DNA from: Cyanobium gracile PCC 6307
GTDB lineage: Bacteria > Cyanobacteriota > Cyanobacteriia > PCC-6307 > Cyanobiaceae
Length of the DNA: 64,000 bases
Direction of reading: 5' to 3'
Assembly: GCF_000316515.1 (NCBI RefSeq)
Contig: NC_019675.1
Span: 1,389,964 to 1,453,963 of the forward strand
The notes under the pieces were generated by a model. That model saw only the letters and a program-made list of their open reading frames with translations, ran no database searches and had not been told where the DNA came from. Each line of letters begins with the position of its first letter. Positions within the stretch are counted from its first letter, which is position 1. Shown piece after piece: positions 1 through 7,160 of the stretch. The position numbers and the translations under genes were made by a program.

Positions 1-465
1 GCCGTCGGGCTGGCGCTGGCGCCGCCGCAGCAGGGAGCGCAGCAGGCCGTTCACCACCGGCGCCAGCCGGCCCAGCCCGGCGCGCTTGGCCAGGGCCACC
101 GTGGTGCTCACCGCCGCCGCCGCCGGCACCCGGTCGCTGAACAGAAGCTGGTAGAGCCCCACGTGCAGCAGCCAGCGCAGGGCCGGTGGCTGACGCTGGG
201 CGCTCACCTTGCCGAGGGCGTCGATCCAGCCGTCGAGCAGGAGCCGCTGGCGGATGGCCCCGTAGGCGATCTCGGTGGCCAGGCCGCGGTCGGCCGGCGA
301 GAGGTGTCCACCGGCGCGGGCCAGGGAGGCCAGCTCCCGCTCCAGGGCGGCGTCGGCGTAGGCCCCGGCCGCGACCGCCTGCAGCACCTGCCAGGCCAGC
401 TGCCGGGAGGCCAGGCCGGGGACGACGTCGCTGGCGTGAATCGGCGGACTCCCGGGACGAATCAA
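1..465 (-). CDS. rsmB: 16S rRNA m5C967 methyltransferase RsmB, N-terminal part (cut by window edge)
   Basis: The reverse-strand reading frame from 465 to the window edge gives 155 residues of the NusB-like RNA-binding domain that precedes the SAM methyltransferase domain of RsmB/Sun. Diagnostic stretches are ASRQLAWQVLQAV, the acidic-to-hydrophobic ATEIAYGAIRQR segment, and WLLHVGLYQLLF followed by AAVSTTVALAKRAG. The family methylates C967 of 16S rRNA in the cytoplasm. The catalytic domain lies outside the window. The likely start is TTG at 465, which overlaps the stop of the upstream alkyltransferase-like gene (TTGA), suggesting translational coupling. The exact start is inferred. Confidence 0.8.
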   Translation of the reverse strand, partial: MIRPGSPPIHASDVVPGLASRQLAWQVLQAVAAGAYADAALERELASLARAGGHLSPADRGLATEIAYGAIRQRLLLDGWIDALGKVSAQRQPPALRWLLHVGLYQLLFSDRVPAAAAVSTTVALAKRAGLGRLAPVVNGLLRSLLRRRQRQPDG

Positions 466-872
466 TCCTTTGTACAGGAGGACCCGGCCGTCGGCAGGAG
501 CGCAGCGGGCGGGTGCCAGCGGTGCTGGGCCAGGGGCAGGCGGCCGTCGGGGGCCACGGCGATCCCCTCGGCCAGCAGCAGCTCCCGCTGCATCCAGTCG
601 CTGCCCTCGCGGCCGGGGCTCATGGCGATCCGCCCCTGGGCATTCACCACCCGGTGCCAGGGCACCGGGGAGGGCAGGGGCAGGCGCCGCAGGGCCCAGC
701 CCACCTGGCGGGCGCAGCCCCAGGCCCCGATCAGCTCGGCGACCTGGCCGTAGGTGGCCAACTGCCCGGAGGGGATGTGGGCCACCATCGCGTAGACGCG
801 ATGGTCGAAGGAAAGGGGCGCGGCGGGAGTGGCGGCTTCTGAAGGAGGGAAGGACACGGCTTGCCGAAGCAC
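462..872 (-). CDS. alkyltransferase-like protein (ATL, MGMT family without the catalytic cysteine)
   Basis: This 136-residue protein matches the DNA-binding domain of O6-alkylguanine-DNA alkyltransferases: YAMVAHIPSGQLATYGQVAE is the recognition-helix region and PWHRVVNAQGRI is the active-site loop. The family catalytic motif is PCHRV; here the cysteine is tryptophan, as in Atl1/eAtl proteins, which bind alkylated guanine without repairing it and hand the lesion to nucleotide excision repair. It is therefore probably a lesion sensor and not an enzyme. The last bases overlap the rsmB start. The first 25 residues are poorly typical, so an internal ATG could be the true start. Confidence 0.82.
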   Translation of the reverse strand: MLRQAVSFPPSEAATPAAPLSFDHRVYAMVAHIPSGQLATYGQVAELIGAWGCARQVGWALRRLPLPSPVPWHRVVNAQGRIAMSPGREGSDWMQRELLLAEGIAVAPDGRLPLAQHRWHPPAALLPTAGSSCTKD

Positions 873-1015
873 GGAACGCAGACTAATCGCTGTGGAACCC
901 GGACTACGGACCCGTGGAACTCATCAAGCCAATTGATGTCACCTGAATCACAGTAGGAATTGAGGGCAAAGACAGGGGGCCTGAGTTCAACGGCTTACAT
1001 TGCATCTGTCCACTC

Positions 1016-1046
1016 CTGACAACGTTCTGCAGACGGCAGTTGTCAG
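1016..1046. promoter_or_regulatory. 8-bp perfect dyad upstream of the ATP-grasp cluster
   Basis: CTGACAAC (1016-1023) and GTTGTCAG (1039-1046) are perfect inverted repeats separated by 15 bases, ending 24 bases before the ATG at 1071. It could be an operator or a 5'-leader hairpin. No T-run follows, so it is not a simple terminator. Function is inferred from position only. Confidence 0.35.
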
Positions 1047-1070
1047 CTCACTGTCTGGAATCCAACGATC

Positions 1071-1904
1071 ATGCTTGTTTCCACTTTTGAGCTCCTCTTC
1101 AAGGCCACCGCACCGGCCAACCCACCTCTGGTGCGTGTCCCCGGGGCAGCACGGGGAATCCTTCAAGGGTACTTTCTGACGATTGCGAACACGTCAACAA
1201 CGTCGTTGACCTTTCTGCTGACCTTCAACGCCACCACGCCAGCCCTCAATCTGGCGCAGACCGTTCAGGCCACTGACGTGACGGGAGGCAATTCGTTTGG
1301 AGATCTCACCCCAACCGCCGATCCCAATCGCTTCACCCTGAGCGTGAGGGTGCCGGGCAGGGACACCGCCCTGGTGATTCTTCAACCCGACGTGACGTTG
1401 GCGAATCTGCCTGACTCGGTGGAGTTCCGCGGCTTCGTGGAGATCGAGATCACCACCCGCACCTTCCAGGGGCAGACCTTCGATGTGCTGCTGACGCCCG
1501 AACATCGCGGCACGTTCCTGCCCAACAATTTCTCCTTCGTGCCTCCACCCCTGCCAGTCGCCAACAACAACGGCAGGGACTTCGACCAGTTGATCGTGGC
1601 CCTGCCCACGGCCACCGGCAGCGCCCTGTTCCGCCTGCCCTCGCCGGTGCGGGACCTCAAGCCGCTGATCGACAACACGAATCCGATCCCCTTCCCGGGA
1701 CGCCCCCTGCCGTCACTGCCCGAAGTGCTGCCGGGACCGGTGCCCCCCGGGCCGGTGCCGCCGATCGCCGGTGCGGTGGCGGATCCTGAGCTGAGGGCGA
1801 CGCTGGCGCGTCTCCAGGACGGTCTGAGCCTGATGGCCCGCACCATCGATTCGCTTTCGGGCGAAACGGCCGGGGCCGACTCCTTCGTGTCCCCGGAACC
1901 CTGA
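1071..1904 (+). CDS. unrecognised beta-rich protein, first gene of an ATP-grasp cluster
   Basis: This 277-residue protein is not recognised. Residues 1-150 are rich in beta-forming and Thr/Asn residues (for example TSLTFLLTFNATTP) and suggest a beta-sandwich. Residues 205-225 are a proline-rich linker with the repeat PGPVPP. Residues 233-265 look helical (RATLARLQDGLSLMARTIDSL region). No signal peptide or membrane segment is evident. It lies 11 bases before the next gene and is co-oriented with the pre-ATP-grasp and ATP-grasp genes, so a role as their substrate or partner is possible but unproven. GGAA lies about 8 bases before the ATG. Confidence 0.7.
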   Translation: MLVSTFELLFKATAPANPPLVRVPGAARGILQGYFLTIANTSTTSLTFLLTFNATTPALNLAQTVQATDVTGGNSFGDLTPTADPNRFTLSVRVPGRDTALVILQPDVTLANLPDSVEFRGFVEIEITTRTFQGQTFDVLLTPEHRGTFLPNNFSFVPPPLPVANNNGRDFDQLIVALPTATGSALFRLPSPVRDLKPLIDNTNPIPFPGRPLPSLPEVLPGPVPPGPVPPIAGAVADPELRATLARLQDGLSLMARTIDSLSGETAGADSFVSPEP

Positions 1905-1915
1905 CGGGCCTGCGC

Positions 1916-2578
1916 GTGATCCTGGCGAGCGCGCACGACGGCGACGCTCGCCGCCTGCAGGCGGCCTGGGCACACCAGGCCGTTCTGCTGACCCCGCGCG
2001 ACCTTTCCCTGCCGGGGTGGCGCCTGGTGGTGGAGGAGACCGGGGAGGGGCGCTGGGCCTGTCAGGGGGTGGACCGGCCCGATGAGGCGATCTCGGCGGT
2101 GCTGACGCGGCTGGTGCAGGTGGATCCGCTGGAACTCACCTGGATCCAGCCCCCCCGACGACACTTCGTTGCCGCCGAGATGACCGCCTTTCTGCTGGCC
2201 TGGCTGGAGGGGCTAGGTTGCCCGGTCATCGACCGGCCCAGCCCAGGCTGCCTCTGTGGCCGCAACTGGGGCTGGTCCCACTGGGCCGCGCACGCCTCCG
2301 GCTGCGGCATTCCCGTGCGGGACCAGGGCCCGGATCCAGACGGAACCCGGCTCGTGACCATGGTCGGCGACACGGTGATCGGTGCAGGGGCAGACGAAGA
2401 GGCGGCATGGACGCGCCGGCTCGGCGCGGGGGCCGCTCAGGAGATGGCCAGTTTTCGCTTCCAGGGAGAGGGGGCGGAACGGGCGCTCGTCCAGGCGCGG
2501 GTGGGACTGGAGCGGGTGGGCGCGGCGGAACTGGACGCGCTCGATCGGCTGCTGGAGGAGCGGGTGGAGGCCGGATGA
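1916..2578 (+). CDS. pre-ATP-grasp-like companion protein
   Basis: This 220-residue protein starts at GTG 1916. It contains LTRLVQVDPLELTWIQP, then FVAAEMTAFLLAWLEGL, then CPVIDRPSPGCLCGRNW. That order resembles the N-terminal substrate domain that precedes the ATP-binding halves of RimK/MvdD-like ATP-grasp ligases, where the segment reads roughly AFL.WL..L.CPV.NRP. The ATP-binding and magnesium motifs are absent, so alone it should not be a ligase. Its stop overlaps the ATG of the complete ATP-grasp gene (ATGA at 2575-2578), which points to coupled synthesis and probably a complex. Assignment is by motif and context. Confidence 0.6.
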   Translation: MILASAHDGDARRLQAAWAHQAVLLTPRDLSLPGWRLVVEETGEGRWACQGVDRPDEAISAVLTRLVQVDPLELTWIQPPRRHFVAAEMTAFLLAWLEGLGCPVIDRPSPGCLCGRNWGWSHWAAHASGCGIPVRDQGPDPDGTRLVTMVGDTVIGAGADEEAAWTRRLGAGAAQEMASFRFQGEGAERALVQARVGLERVGAAELDALDRLLEERVEAG

Positions 2579-3429
2579 GCGTGCTGTTGCTGGGAGCGGT
2601 GAACGATCCGGTCCTGCAGGGGGTGGCGGAGGCCCTGCGCCGCCGGGGTGTGGCGCCGCGGATCGGCCCCTGGAGCGCGGAGCTCCGGCCCGCGGAGCTG
2701 CGGCGCTGGCAGGCGGAGATCAGCGCGGTGGTGGTGCGGCCCACCGGTGCGGCGGCGGGCCTCGACGCCGGGGCGGAGCATGCCCTGCAGAGCTGGCTGG
2801 ATCTGACGCCGGCGCTGGTGTTGAACCGCCCCGCGGCGGCGGCGATCTGCGCCTCGAAACCCGCCCAGCTGCGCTGGCTGCGGCGCTGGGGCTGGGAGGT
2901 GCCGCCCACCCTGGTCACCACCTCGGCCGCGGAGGCCCTGGCCTTCCGCGAGCGGCACGGGGAGGTGATCGTGAAGGCCGTCGGCAGCAGCCGCAGCCGG
3001 GTGCGTCGCTTCGACGGGGAGAACGACCCGCGGCTGGCGCTGCTGTCCTGGTGTCCGACCCAGTTCCAGCGGCGGATCGTGGGCGTCGACCACAGGGTCC
3101 ACGTGGTGGGGGAGCGGGTCTTCGGCTGCCGGATCGAGAGCGAGGCGGTCGACTACCGCCTGCCGGCATCCGGCTGCGCGGCGCCGCGGCTGGTGGCGCA
3201 GCCGCTGCCGGAGGAGGTGGCGCAGCGCTGCCGCCACACCTGCCGGCAGATGGGGCTGGGGCTGGCCGGCATCGACCTGCGGCTGACGCCGGAGGGGCGA
3301 TGGGTGATCTTCGAGGTGAACGCCATGCCGGGGTTCACGGTCTTCGAGACCGGGACCGAGGGTGCGGGTGAGGCACCGATCAGCGATGCGGTGGCGGAGC
3401 TGCTGGCGCGGGGTCCGGTGCTGAAGTGA
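2575..3429 (+). CDS. ATP-grasp ligase, RimK-like
   Basis: The ATG at 2575 overlaps the preceding stop, giving 284 residues. ATP-grasp features are visible: VIVKAVGSSRSRVRRF (ATP-binding strand and loop), a central VDHRVHVVGERVFGCRIES segment, and IDLRLTPEGRWVIFEVNAMPG near residue 250, where the E.N pair binds magnesium. Such enzymes form amide bonds through an acyl-phosphate, commonly on peptides (RimK, MvdC/MvdD) or small metabolites. The substrate is unknown; the two upstream genes are the best clues. A longer upstream extension of the frame overlaps the companion gene and is rejected. Confidence 0.8.
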   Translation: MSVLLLGAVNDPVLQGVAEALRRRGVAPRIGPWSAELRPAELRRWQAEISAVVVRPTGAAAGLDAGAEHALQSWLDLTPALVLNRPAAAAICASKPAQLRWLRRWGWEVPPTLVTTSAAEALAFRERHGEVIVKAVGSSRSRVRRFDGENDPRLALLSWCPTQFQRRIVGVDHRVHVVGERVFGCRIESEAVDYRLPASGCAAPRLVAQPLPEEVAQRCRHTCRQMGLGLAGIDLRLTPEGRWVIFEVNAMPGFTVFETGTEGAGEAPISDAVAELLARGPVLK

Positions 3430-3449
3430 GGGTTCACCGCTGTGCACCG

Positions 3450-4139
3450 ATGCCGCTGCTGCCCCGCCGCTTCGAGCGCCTGCGCGCGGTGCTCGATCGC
3501 CGCATGGGGGATCTGACGCTGCTGCTGGAGCATGTGGACAAGCCCCACAACCTCTCGGCGATCCTGCGCAGCTGCGATGCGGTGGGGGTGCTCGAAGCCC
3601 ACGCCGTCAGCCTCCCCGGGCGCACGCCCACCTTCAACAGCACGGCCCTGGGCAGCCAGAAGTGGGTGGCGCTGCACCGGCATGGGCGCAGCAGCGACGC
3701 CATCGCCCGGCTCAGGGCCGGCGGCTTCCGGCTCTACGGCACCCACCTGGGGGCCCGGGCGGTGGACTACCGCGACTGCGACTTCACCGGGCCCACGGCC
3801 TTCGTGCTGGGGGCGGAGAAGTGGGGGCTGAGCGAGGAGACGGCTGCGGCGATCGACCAGGCGATCGTGATTCCGATGGTGGGCATGGTGCAGTCGCTCA
3901 ACGTGTCGGTGGCGACCGCGATCCTGCTGTTCGAGGCGCTGCGGCAGCGGCAGGCGAAGGGCTGCCTGCCGAGCCGGGGCGAAGGGCTGGCGCCGGAGCA
4001 GTACGCCCGGCTGCTATTCGAGTGGGCCTACCCGGACGTGGCCGCCTGGTGCCGGCGCGAGGGGCGCCCCTATCCGGCCCTCAGCCCGGAAGGCGCCATC
4101 CTCGAGGAGCTTCCCCGGAGCGTGCGGCTTCGCTGTTGA
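3450..4139 (+). CDS. trmH: tRNA (guanosine(18)-2'-O)-methyltransferase TrmH (SPOUT family)
   Basis: The protein has RRFERLRAVLDRRMGDLTLLLE followed by HKPHNLSAILR-like sequence (DKPHNLSAILRSCDAVGV), then the SPOUT knot motifs LGAEKWGLSEE, IVIPMVGMVQSLNVSVA and LFEALRQR. This is TrmH, which 2'-O-methylates G18 of tRNAs. The ATG at 3450 fits the family start; a GTG at 3426 that overlaps the previous stop would add eight residues and cannot be excluded. The gene follows the ATP-grasp gene closely, and its 3' end overlaps a convergent small membrane-protein gene. Confidence 0.9.
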   Translation: MPLLPRRFERLRAVLDRRMGDLTLLLEHVDKPHNLSAILRSCDAVGVLEAHAVSLPGRTPTFNSTALGSQKWVALHRHGRSSDAIARLRAGGFRLYGTHLGARAVDYRDCDFTGPTAFVLGAEKWGLSEETAAAIDQAIVIPMVGMVQSLNVSVATAILLFEALRQRQAKGCLPSRGEGLAPEQYARLLFEWAYPDVAAWCRREGRPYPALSPEGAILEELPRSVRLRC

Positions 4140-4359
4140 GGGGGCCGCCGTCGAAGCGGGAGGCGCTCGGCAGCCAGAAGGTGAGCGCGAGGGCCAGGAT
4201 CTCCAGCAGCAGCTGGCGGCCGCCGAGCAGAACGACCACCACCGCCACGAAGGACAGGAACTTCTGGAAGACGCTCCAGACGTCGTCGGGCGTGTTGCCA
4301 GCCTTCACCCAGAGGGCAACGGCCAGGGCCAGCAGGGCCAGATCCAACCACCAGGGCAT
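4081..4359 (-). CDS. small two-helix membrane protein, hypothetical
   Basis: From the ATG at 4359 the protein begins MPWWLDLALLALAVALWVKAG, one membrane helix, followed by DDVWSVFQKFLSFVAVVVVLLGG and a further hydrophobic stretch LLLEILALALTFWL. The C-terminal 25 residues overlap the trmH 3' end on the other strand by 59 bases. A GTG at 4371 would add four residues. I do not recognise the family. The membrane-protein character and position between convergent or co-oriented genes make it a plausible gene, with uncertain C-terminus. Confidence 0.6.
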   Translation of the reverse strand: MPWWLDLALLALAVALWVKAGNTPDDVWSVFQKFLSFVAVVVVLLGGRQLLLEILALALTFWLPSASRFDGGPLNSEAARSGEAPRGWRLPG

Positions 4360-4419
4360 CGCCGGAGCCACGCTTCCCTGGAAAGCTACCCCAATCGTCC
4401 GATGCCGGCCCGGGGGCGT

Positions 4420-5367
4420 TCAGTCGCGCGCACCGGCCGGGACACCGCTCAGCCAGTTCTCCAGGCCCTCGCCCAGGAACGACAGGCCGAGCACCAGGAC
4501 GAACATGGCCAGCCCCGGGAACAGGGCGGTCCACCAGATGCCGGTGGGCAGGGCGGTGAGGGCCTGCTGCAGGTCGCTGCCCCACTCGGGGATCGTCTCC
4601 GGCAGGCCGAGGCCGAGGAATCCGAGCCCCCCTAGCACCAGCACCGCGTCGGCGGCATTGAGGGAGAGCAGCACCGGCACGGAGGTGATCACATTGCGGA
4701 ACAGGTAGCGGCGCAGGATCCAGGCCGGGCCGGCCCCCAGGGAGCGGGCCGCCTCGATGAACAGCTCCGCCTTCACCTGGGCCGACTGGTTGCGCACCAC
4801 CCGGAAGTACTGGGGCACGTAGACCACGCAGAGGGCGGCGGCGGCGTTGGGCAGGCCCCGGCCCAGCAGGAAGGCGAGCACAACGGAGAGCAGCAGCACC
4901 GGCAGGGTGTAGAGGGTGTCCATCACCAGCACCAGCAGGCGGTCGACGCCGCCGCCGAGGTAGCCGCTCACCATCCCGAGGGGAACGCCGATGGCCAGGG
5001 CCAGCACCAGGGCGCTCAGCACCACCTGCAGGGCGACGCTGCTGCCGGAGAGCGTGCGCACGCAGACGTCCCGGCCGAGGCGATCGGTGCCGCACCAGTG
5101 ACCGAAGGAAGGCGGCGCGTAGATCGGATTCTCCAGGCCCGCATTGGGATCGCTCAGCAGCCCCCCGTGCACCAGCAGCGGGGTGGCCAGGGCGATCAGC
5201 CCGTAGACGACCACGATCCCCAGTCCCCAGCGCGCCATGCGCTGCGCCAAGGTGGAACCACCGACCCTGGGGGGCAGCTCGAAAGGGCTGGCCTCTCTGT
5301 CGGCCTTACCGGTGGACTTATGTATCACAAGTTGACAGTCACGGCCAGGATTCGTGCGTATCGGCAC
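4420..5367 (-). CDS. ABC transporter permease, DppC/OppC (peptide/nickel) type
   Basis: The product is an inner-membrane permease with about six helices. The OppC-like N-terminus is recognisable from HWCGTDRLGRDVCVRTL, where DxxGRDV is typical of DppC/OppC/GsiD. The cytoplasmic coupling loop with the EAA motif is EAARSLGAGPAWILRRYLF, followed by NVITSVPVL. The sequence ends LGLSFLGEGL. It would pair with a DppB-type permease and ATPases, none of which lie in the window; downstream on the minus strand is only the small membrane gene. The first 20-25 residues before the hydrophobic core are uncertain, and a GTG near 5325 is an alternative start. Confidence 0.85.
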   Translation of the reverse strand: MPIRTNPGRDCQLVIHKSTGKADREASPFELPPRVGGSTLAQRMARWGLGIVVVYGLIALATPLLVHGGLLSDPNAGLENPIYAPPSFGHWCGTDRLGRDVCVRTLSGSSVALQVVLSALVLALAIGVPLGMVSGYLGGGVDRLLVLVMDTLYTLPVLLLSVVLAFLLGRGLPNAAAALCVVYVPQYFRVVRNQSAQVKAELFIEAARSLGAGPAWILRRYLFRNVITSVPVLLSLNAADAVLVLGGLGFLGLGLPETIPEWGSDLQQALTALPTGIWWTALFPGLAMFVLVLGLSFLGEGLENWLSGVPAGARD

Positions 5368-5424
5368 TGAAACCGGCGGGCATCAGGATCGCCCGAAGAA
5401 TAAGCGCAACGGTCGCCGATAGGA

Positions 5425-5464
5425 CGGCCCCCACGATCGGCGTGGCCTCCGATCGTGGGGGCCG
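5425..5464. promoter_or_regulatory. 16-bp perfect inverted repeat between divergent genes
   Basis: The arms at 5425-5440 and 5449-5464 are perfect 16-base inverted repeats of CGGCCCCCACGATCGG, separated by an eight-base loop. It lies between the divergently transcribed permease (start 5367) and the response-regulator promoter (about 5641). There is no T-run on either strand. It could be an attenuating hairpin, a bidirectional insulator or an operator; only the structure is directly seen. Confidence 0.55.
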
Positions 5465-5640
5465 GTTGACGTCGCGCTTGTCGATAGCGTCCAAGAATAT
5501 GCCGGAATTTATGCTTCTGAAGGCGCCGGCGTCAAGACGGGCCGCAGGGCCCGGCTTCGGACCGCACTCACCGGATCAACCGGAAGGTGGCAGGGAAGCA
5601 ATGGATTTCTACCGAGTTGAAAGAGAGCCTGCAGGTGCGC

Positions 5641-5669
5641 TTGCAGGTGAATTCTCACGCTGGTATAAT
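5641..5669 (+). promoter_or_regulatory. sigma-70-type promoter with extended -10, upstream of the two regulators
   Basis: TATAAT lies at 5664-5669 and is preceded by TGG, an extended -10. A weak TTGCAG (5641-5646) lies 17 bases upstream. The -10 is 77 bases before the ATG of the first response regulator at 5746, so it is the likely promoter of the regulator pair. Confidence 0.5.
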
Positions 5670-5745
5670 CTGCATCATATGCGCCGCTCAACTCCAGAGT
5701 GCTGACTTCCATCGTTGCCGAGCGTCGTTCAGCCTTTCTGATCAG

Positions 5746-6441
5746 ATGACAAACGCCCGCCTCCTGATCGTCGACGACGACCCTGAAATGCGCGGCTTCC
5801 TGACGTCCGAGCTGGCGGTCGAAGGTTATGAGTGTGAGGAAGCGGCCTGCGGCCAGCAGGCCCTGGGCCGGATCCGCAGCCAGACCTGGGATCTGGTTCT
5901 CCTCGACTGGAACCTGCCCGATTTCAGCGGTGTCGAGGTGTGCCGGCGGATGCGCAAGGGGGGCATCTCCACCCCCGTGCTGATGCTCACCGCCCGCGAT
6001 GAGGTGCAGCAACGGGTCGAGGCGCTCGATTCCGGCGCCGACGATTACCTGATCAAACCGTTCTCGATCGAGGAATTGCTGGCCAGGGTGCGGGCCCGCC
6101 TGCGTCGCAGCGGCATCGATGAACAGGAAGGCGGTGTGCTGCGGATGGCCGATCTGGAGGTGAATCCCGCCAGCCGGGAGGTGGCGCGGGGCGGAGAGTC
6201 GATTCACCTCACAGCCAAGGAGTTCGATCTGCTGATGCATCTGCTGCGGCACCCCAACCAGGTGCAGGAGCGGCGCGCCATCCTCGATGCCCTCTGGGGT
6301 GAGAACTGGCTGGGCGACGACAACCTCCTCGATGTCTACGTCCGCTATCTGCGCCGCAAACTGGAGCCGGCCGGCCAGCCCACCCTGATCCAGACGGTGC
6401 GAGGTGTCGGCTTCATGCTGAAGGAAGGGCCACCCCGCTGA
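5746..6441 (+). CDS. OmpR/PhoB-family response regulator (first of a tandem pair)
   Basis: The 231-residue protein has a receiver domain (LLIVDDDPEMR, phospho-acceptor Asp54 in LVLLDWNLPDFSG, Thr and Lys in MLTARDE and LIKPFS) and a winged-helix DNA-binding domain ending VRYLRRKLE...IQTVRGVGFML. It should bind DNA when phosphorylated by a sensor kinase. The ATG at 5746 fits the family start; 53 upstream in-frame codons are not typical. It lies two bases before a paralogue that shares many segments, for example PVLMLT, RVEALDSGADDY and KPFSIEELLAR. A convergent histidine kinase follows. Confidence 0.9.
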   Translation: MTNARLLIVDDDPEMRGFLTSELAVEGYECEEAACGQQALGRIRSQTWDLVLLDWNLPDFSGVEVCRRMRKGGISTPVLMLTARDEVQQRVEALDSGADDYLIKPFSIEELLARVRARLRRSGIDEQEGGVLRMADLEVNPASREVARGGESIHLTAKEFDLLMHLLRHPNQVQERRAILDALWGENWLGDDNLLDVYVRYLRRKLEPAGQPTLIQTVRGVGFMLKEGPPR

Positions 6442-6443
6442 GG

Positions 6444-7160
6444 ATGGCGGAGGCCACGTCCAAGTCGCGACTGCTGGTTGTCGAGGATGACCAGCGGATG
6501 CGCACGTTCCTGGCCGGGGAACTCAACTGCGAGGGCTACGCCGTCAGCGAAGCCGAGGATGGCCAGGGGGCGCTGATGCACCTGAGGGATGCCTGCACCG
6601 ATCTGGTGCTGCTCGACTGGACACTGCCCGATTTCAGCGGCATCGAGATCTGCCGGCGGCTGCGCTCGAGCGGTGACATCACCCCCGTGCTGATGCTCAC
6701 CTGCCACGACGACATCCGCGACCGGGTCGAGGCGCTCGATTCAGGCGCCGATGACTACATCCTCAAACCCTTCTCGATCGAGGAACTGCTGGCCCGCATC
6801 CGCGCCCAGCTGCGGCGCACCGCCTGGTGGCGGGGCGTGGCCGAATCCGATCTGCTGCGTTGCGCCGATCTCGCTGTGAACACCGCCACCCGGGAGGTGA
6901 TGCGGGCGGGCCAGTTGATTTCCCTTTCCGTGCGGGAATACGACCTGCTGCTGTGTCTGCTGCGCGGTGCCGGCCGGGTGGTGGAGCGCGAGCAGATCCT
7001 GCGGGAGGTGTGGGGAGAAAACCACTTCGGCGACGAAAACCTGCTGGGGGTCTACATCCGCTATCTGCGGCGCAAGCTGGAGCCGGAAGGCCTGCCCACC
7101 CTGATCCAGACGGTGCGCGGCGTGGGCTTCATGCTCCGTGAAGGGGAGCCGCGCCCTTGA
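6444..7160 (+). CDS. OmpR/PhoB-family response regulator (second of a tandem pair)
   Basis: The 238-residue protein has the same layout as its upstream neighbour: receiver with Asp58 in LVLLDWTLPDFSG, the Lys in ILKPFSIEELLAR, then a winged-helix domain ending YLRRKLEPEGLPTLIQTVR. The receiver threonine position reads MLTCHDD. The two proteins look like a tandem gene duplication with divergence in the DNA-binding half, so they may bind different sites or form mixed pairs. The last 32 bases overlap the 3' end of the convergent sensor kinase. Confidence 0.9.
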   Translation: MAEATSKSRLLVVEDDQRMRTFLAGELNCEGYAVSEAEDGQGALMHLRDACTDLVLLDWTLPDFSGIEICRRLRSSGDITPVLMLTCHDDIRDRVEALDSGADDYILKPFSIEELLARIRAQLRRTAWWRGVAESDLLRCADLAVNTATREVMRAGQLISLSVREYDLLLCLLRGAGRVVEREQILREVWGENHFGDENLLGVYIRYLRRKLEPEGLPTLIQTVRGVGFMLREGEPRP

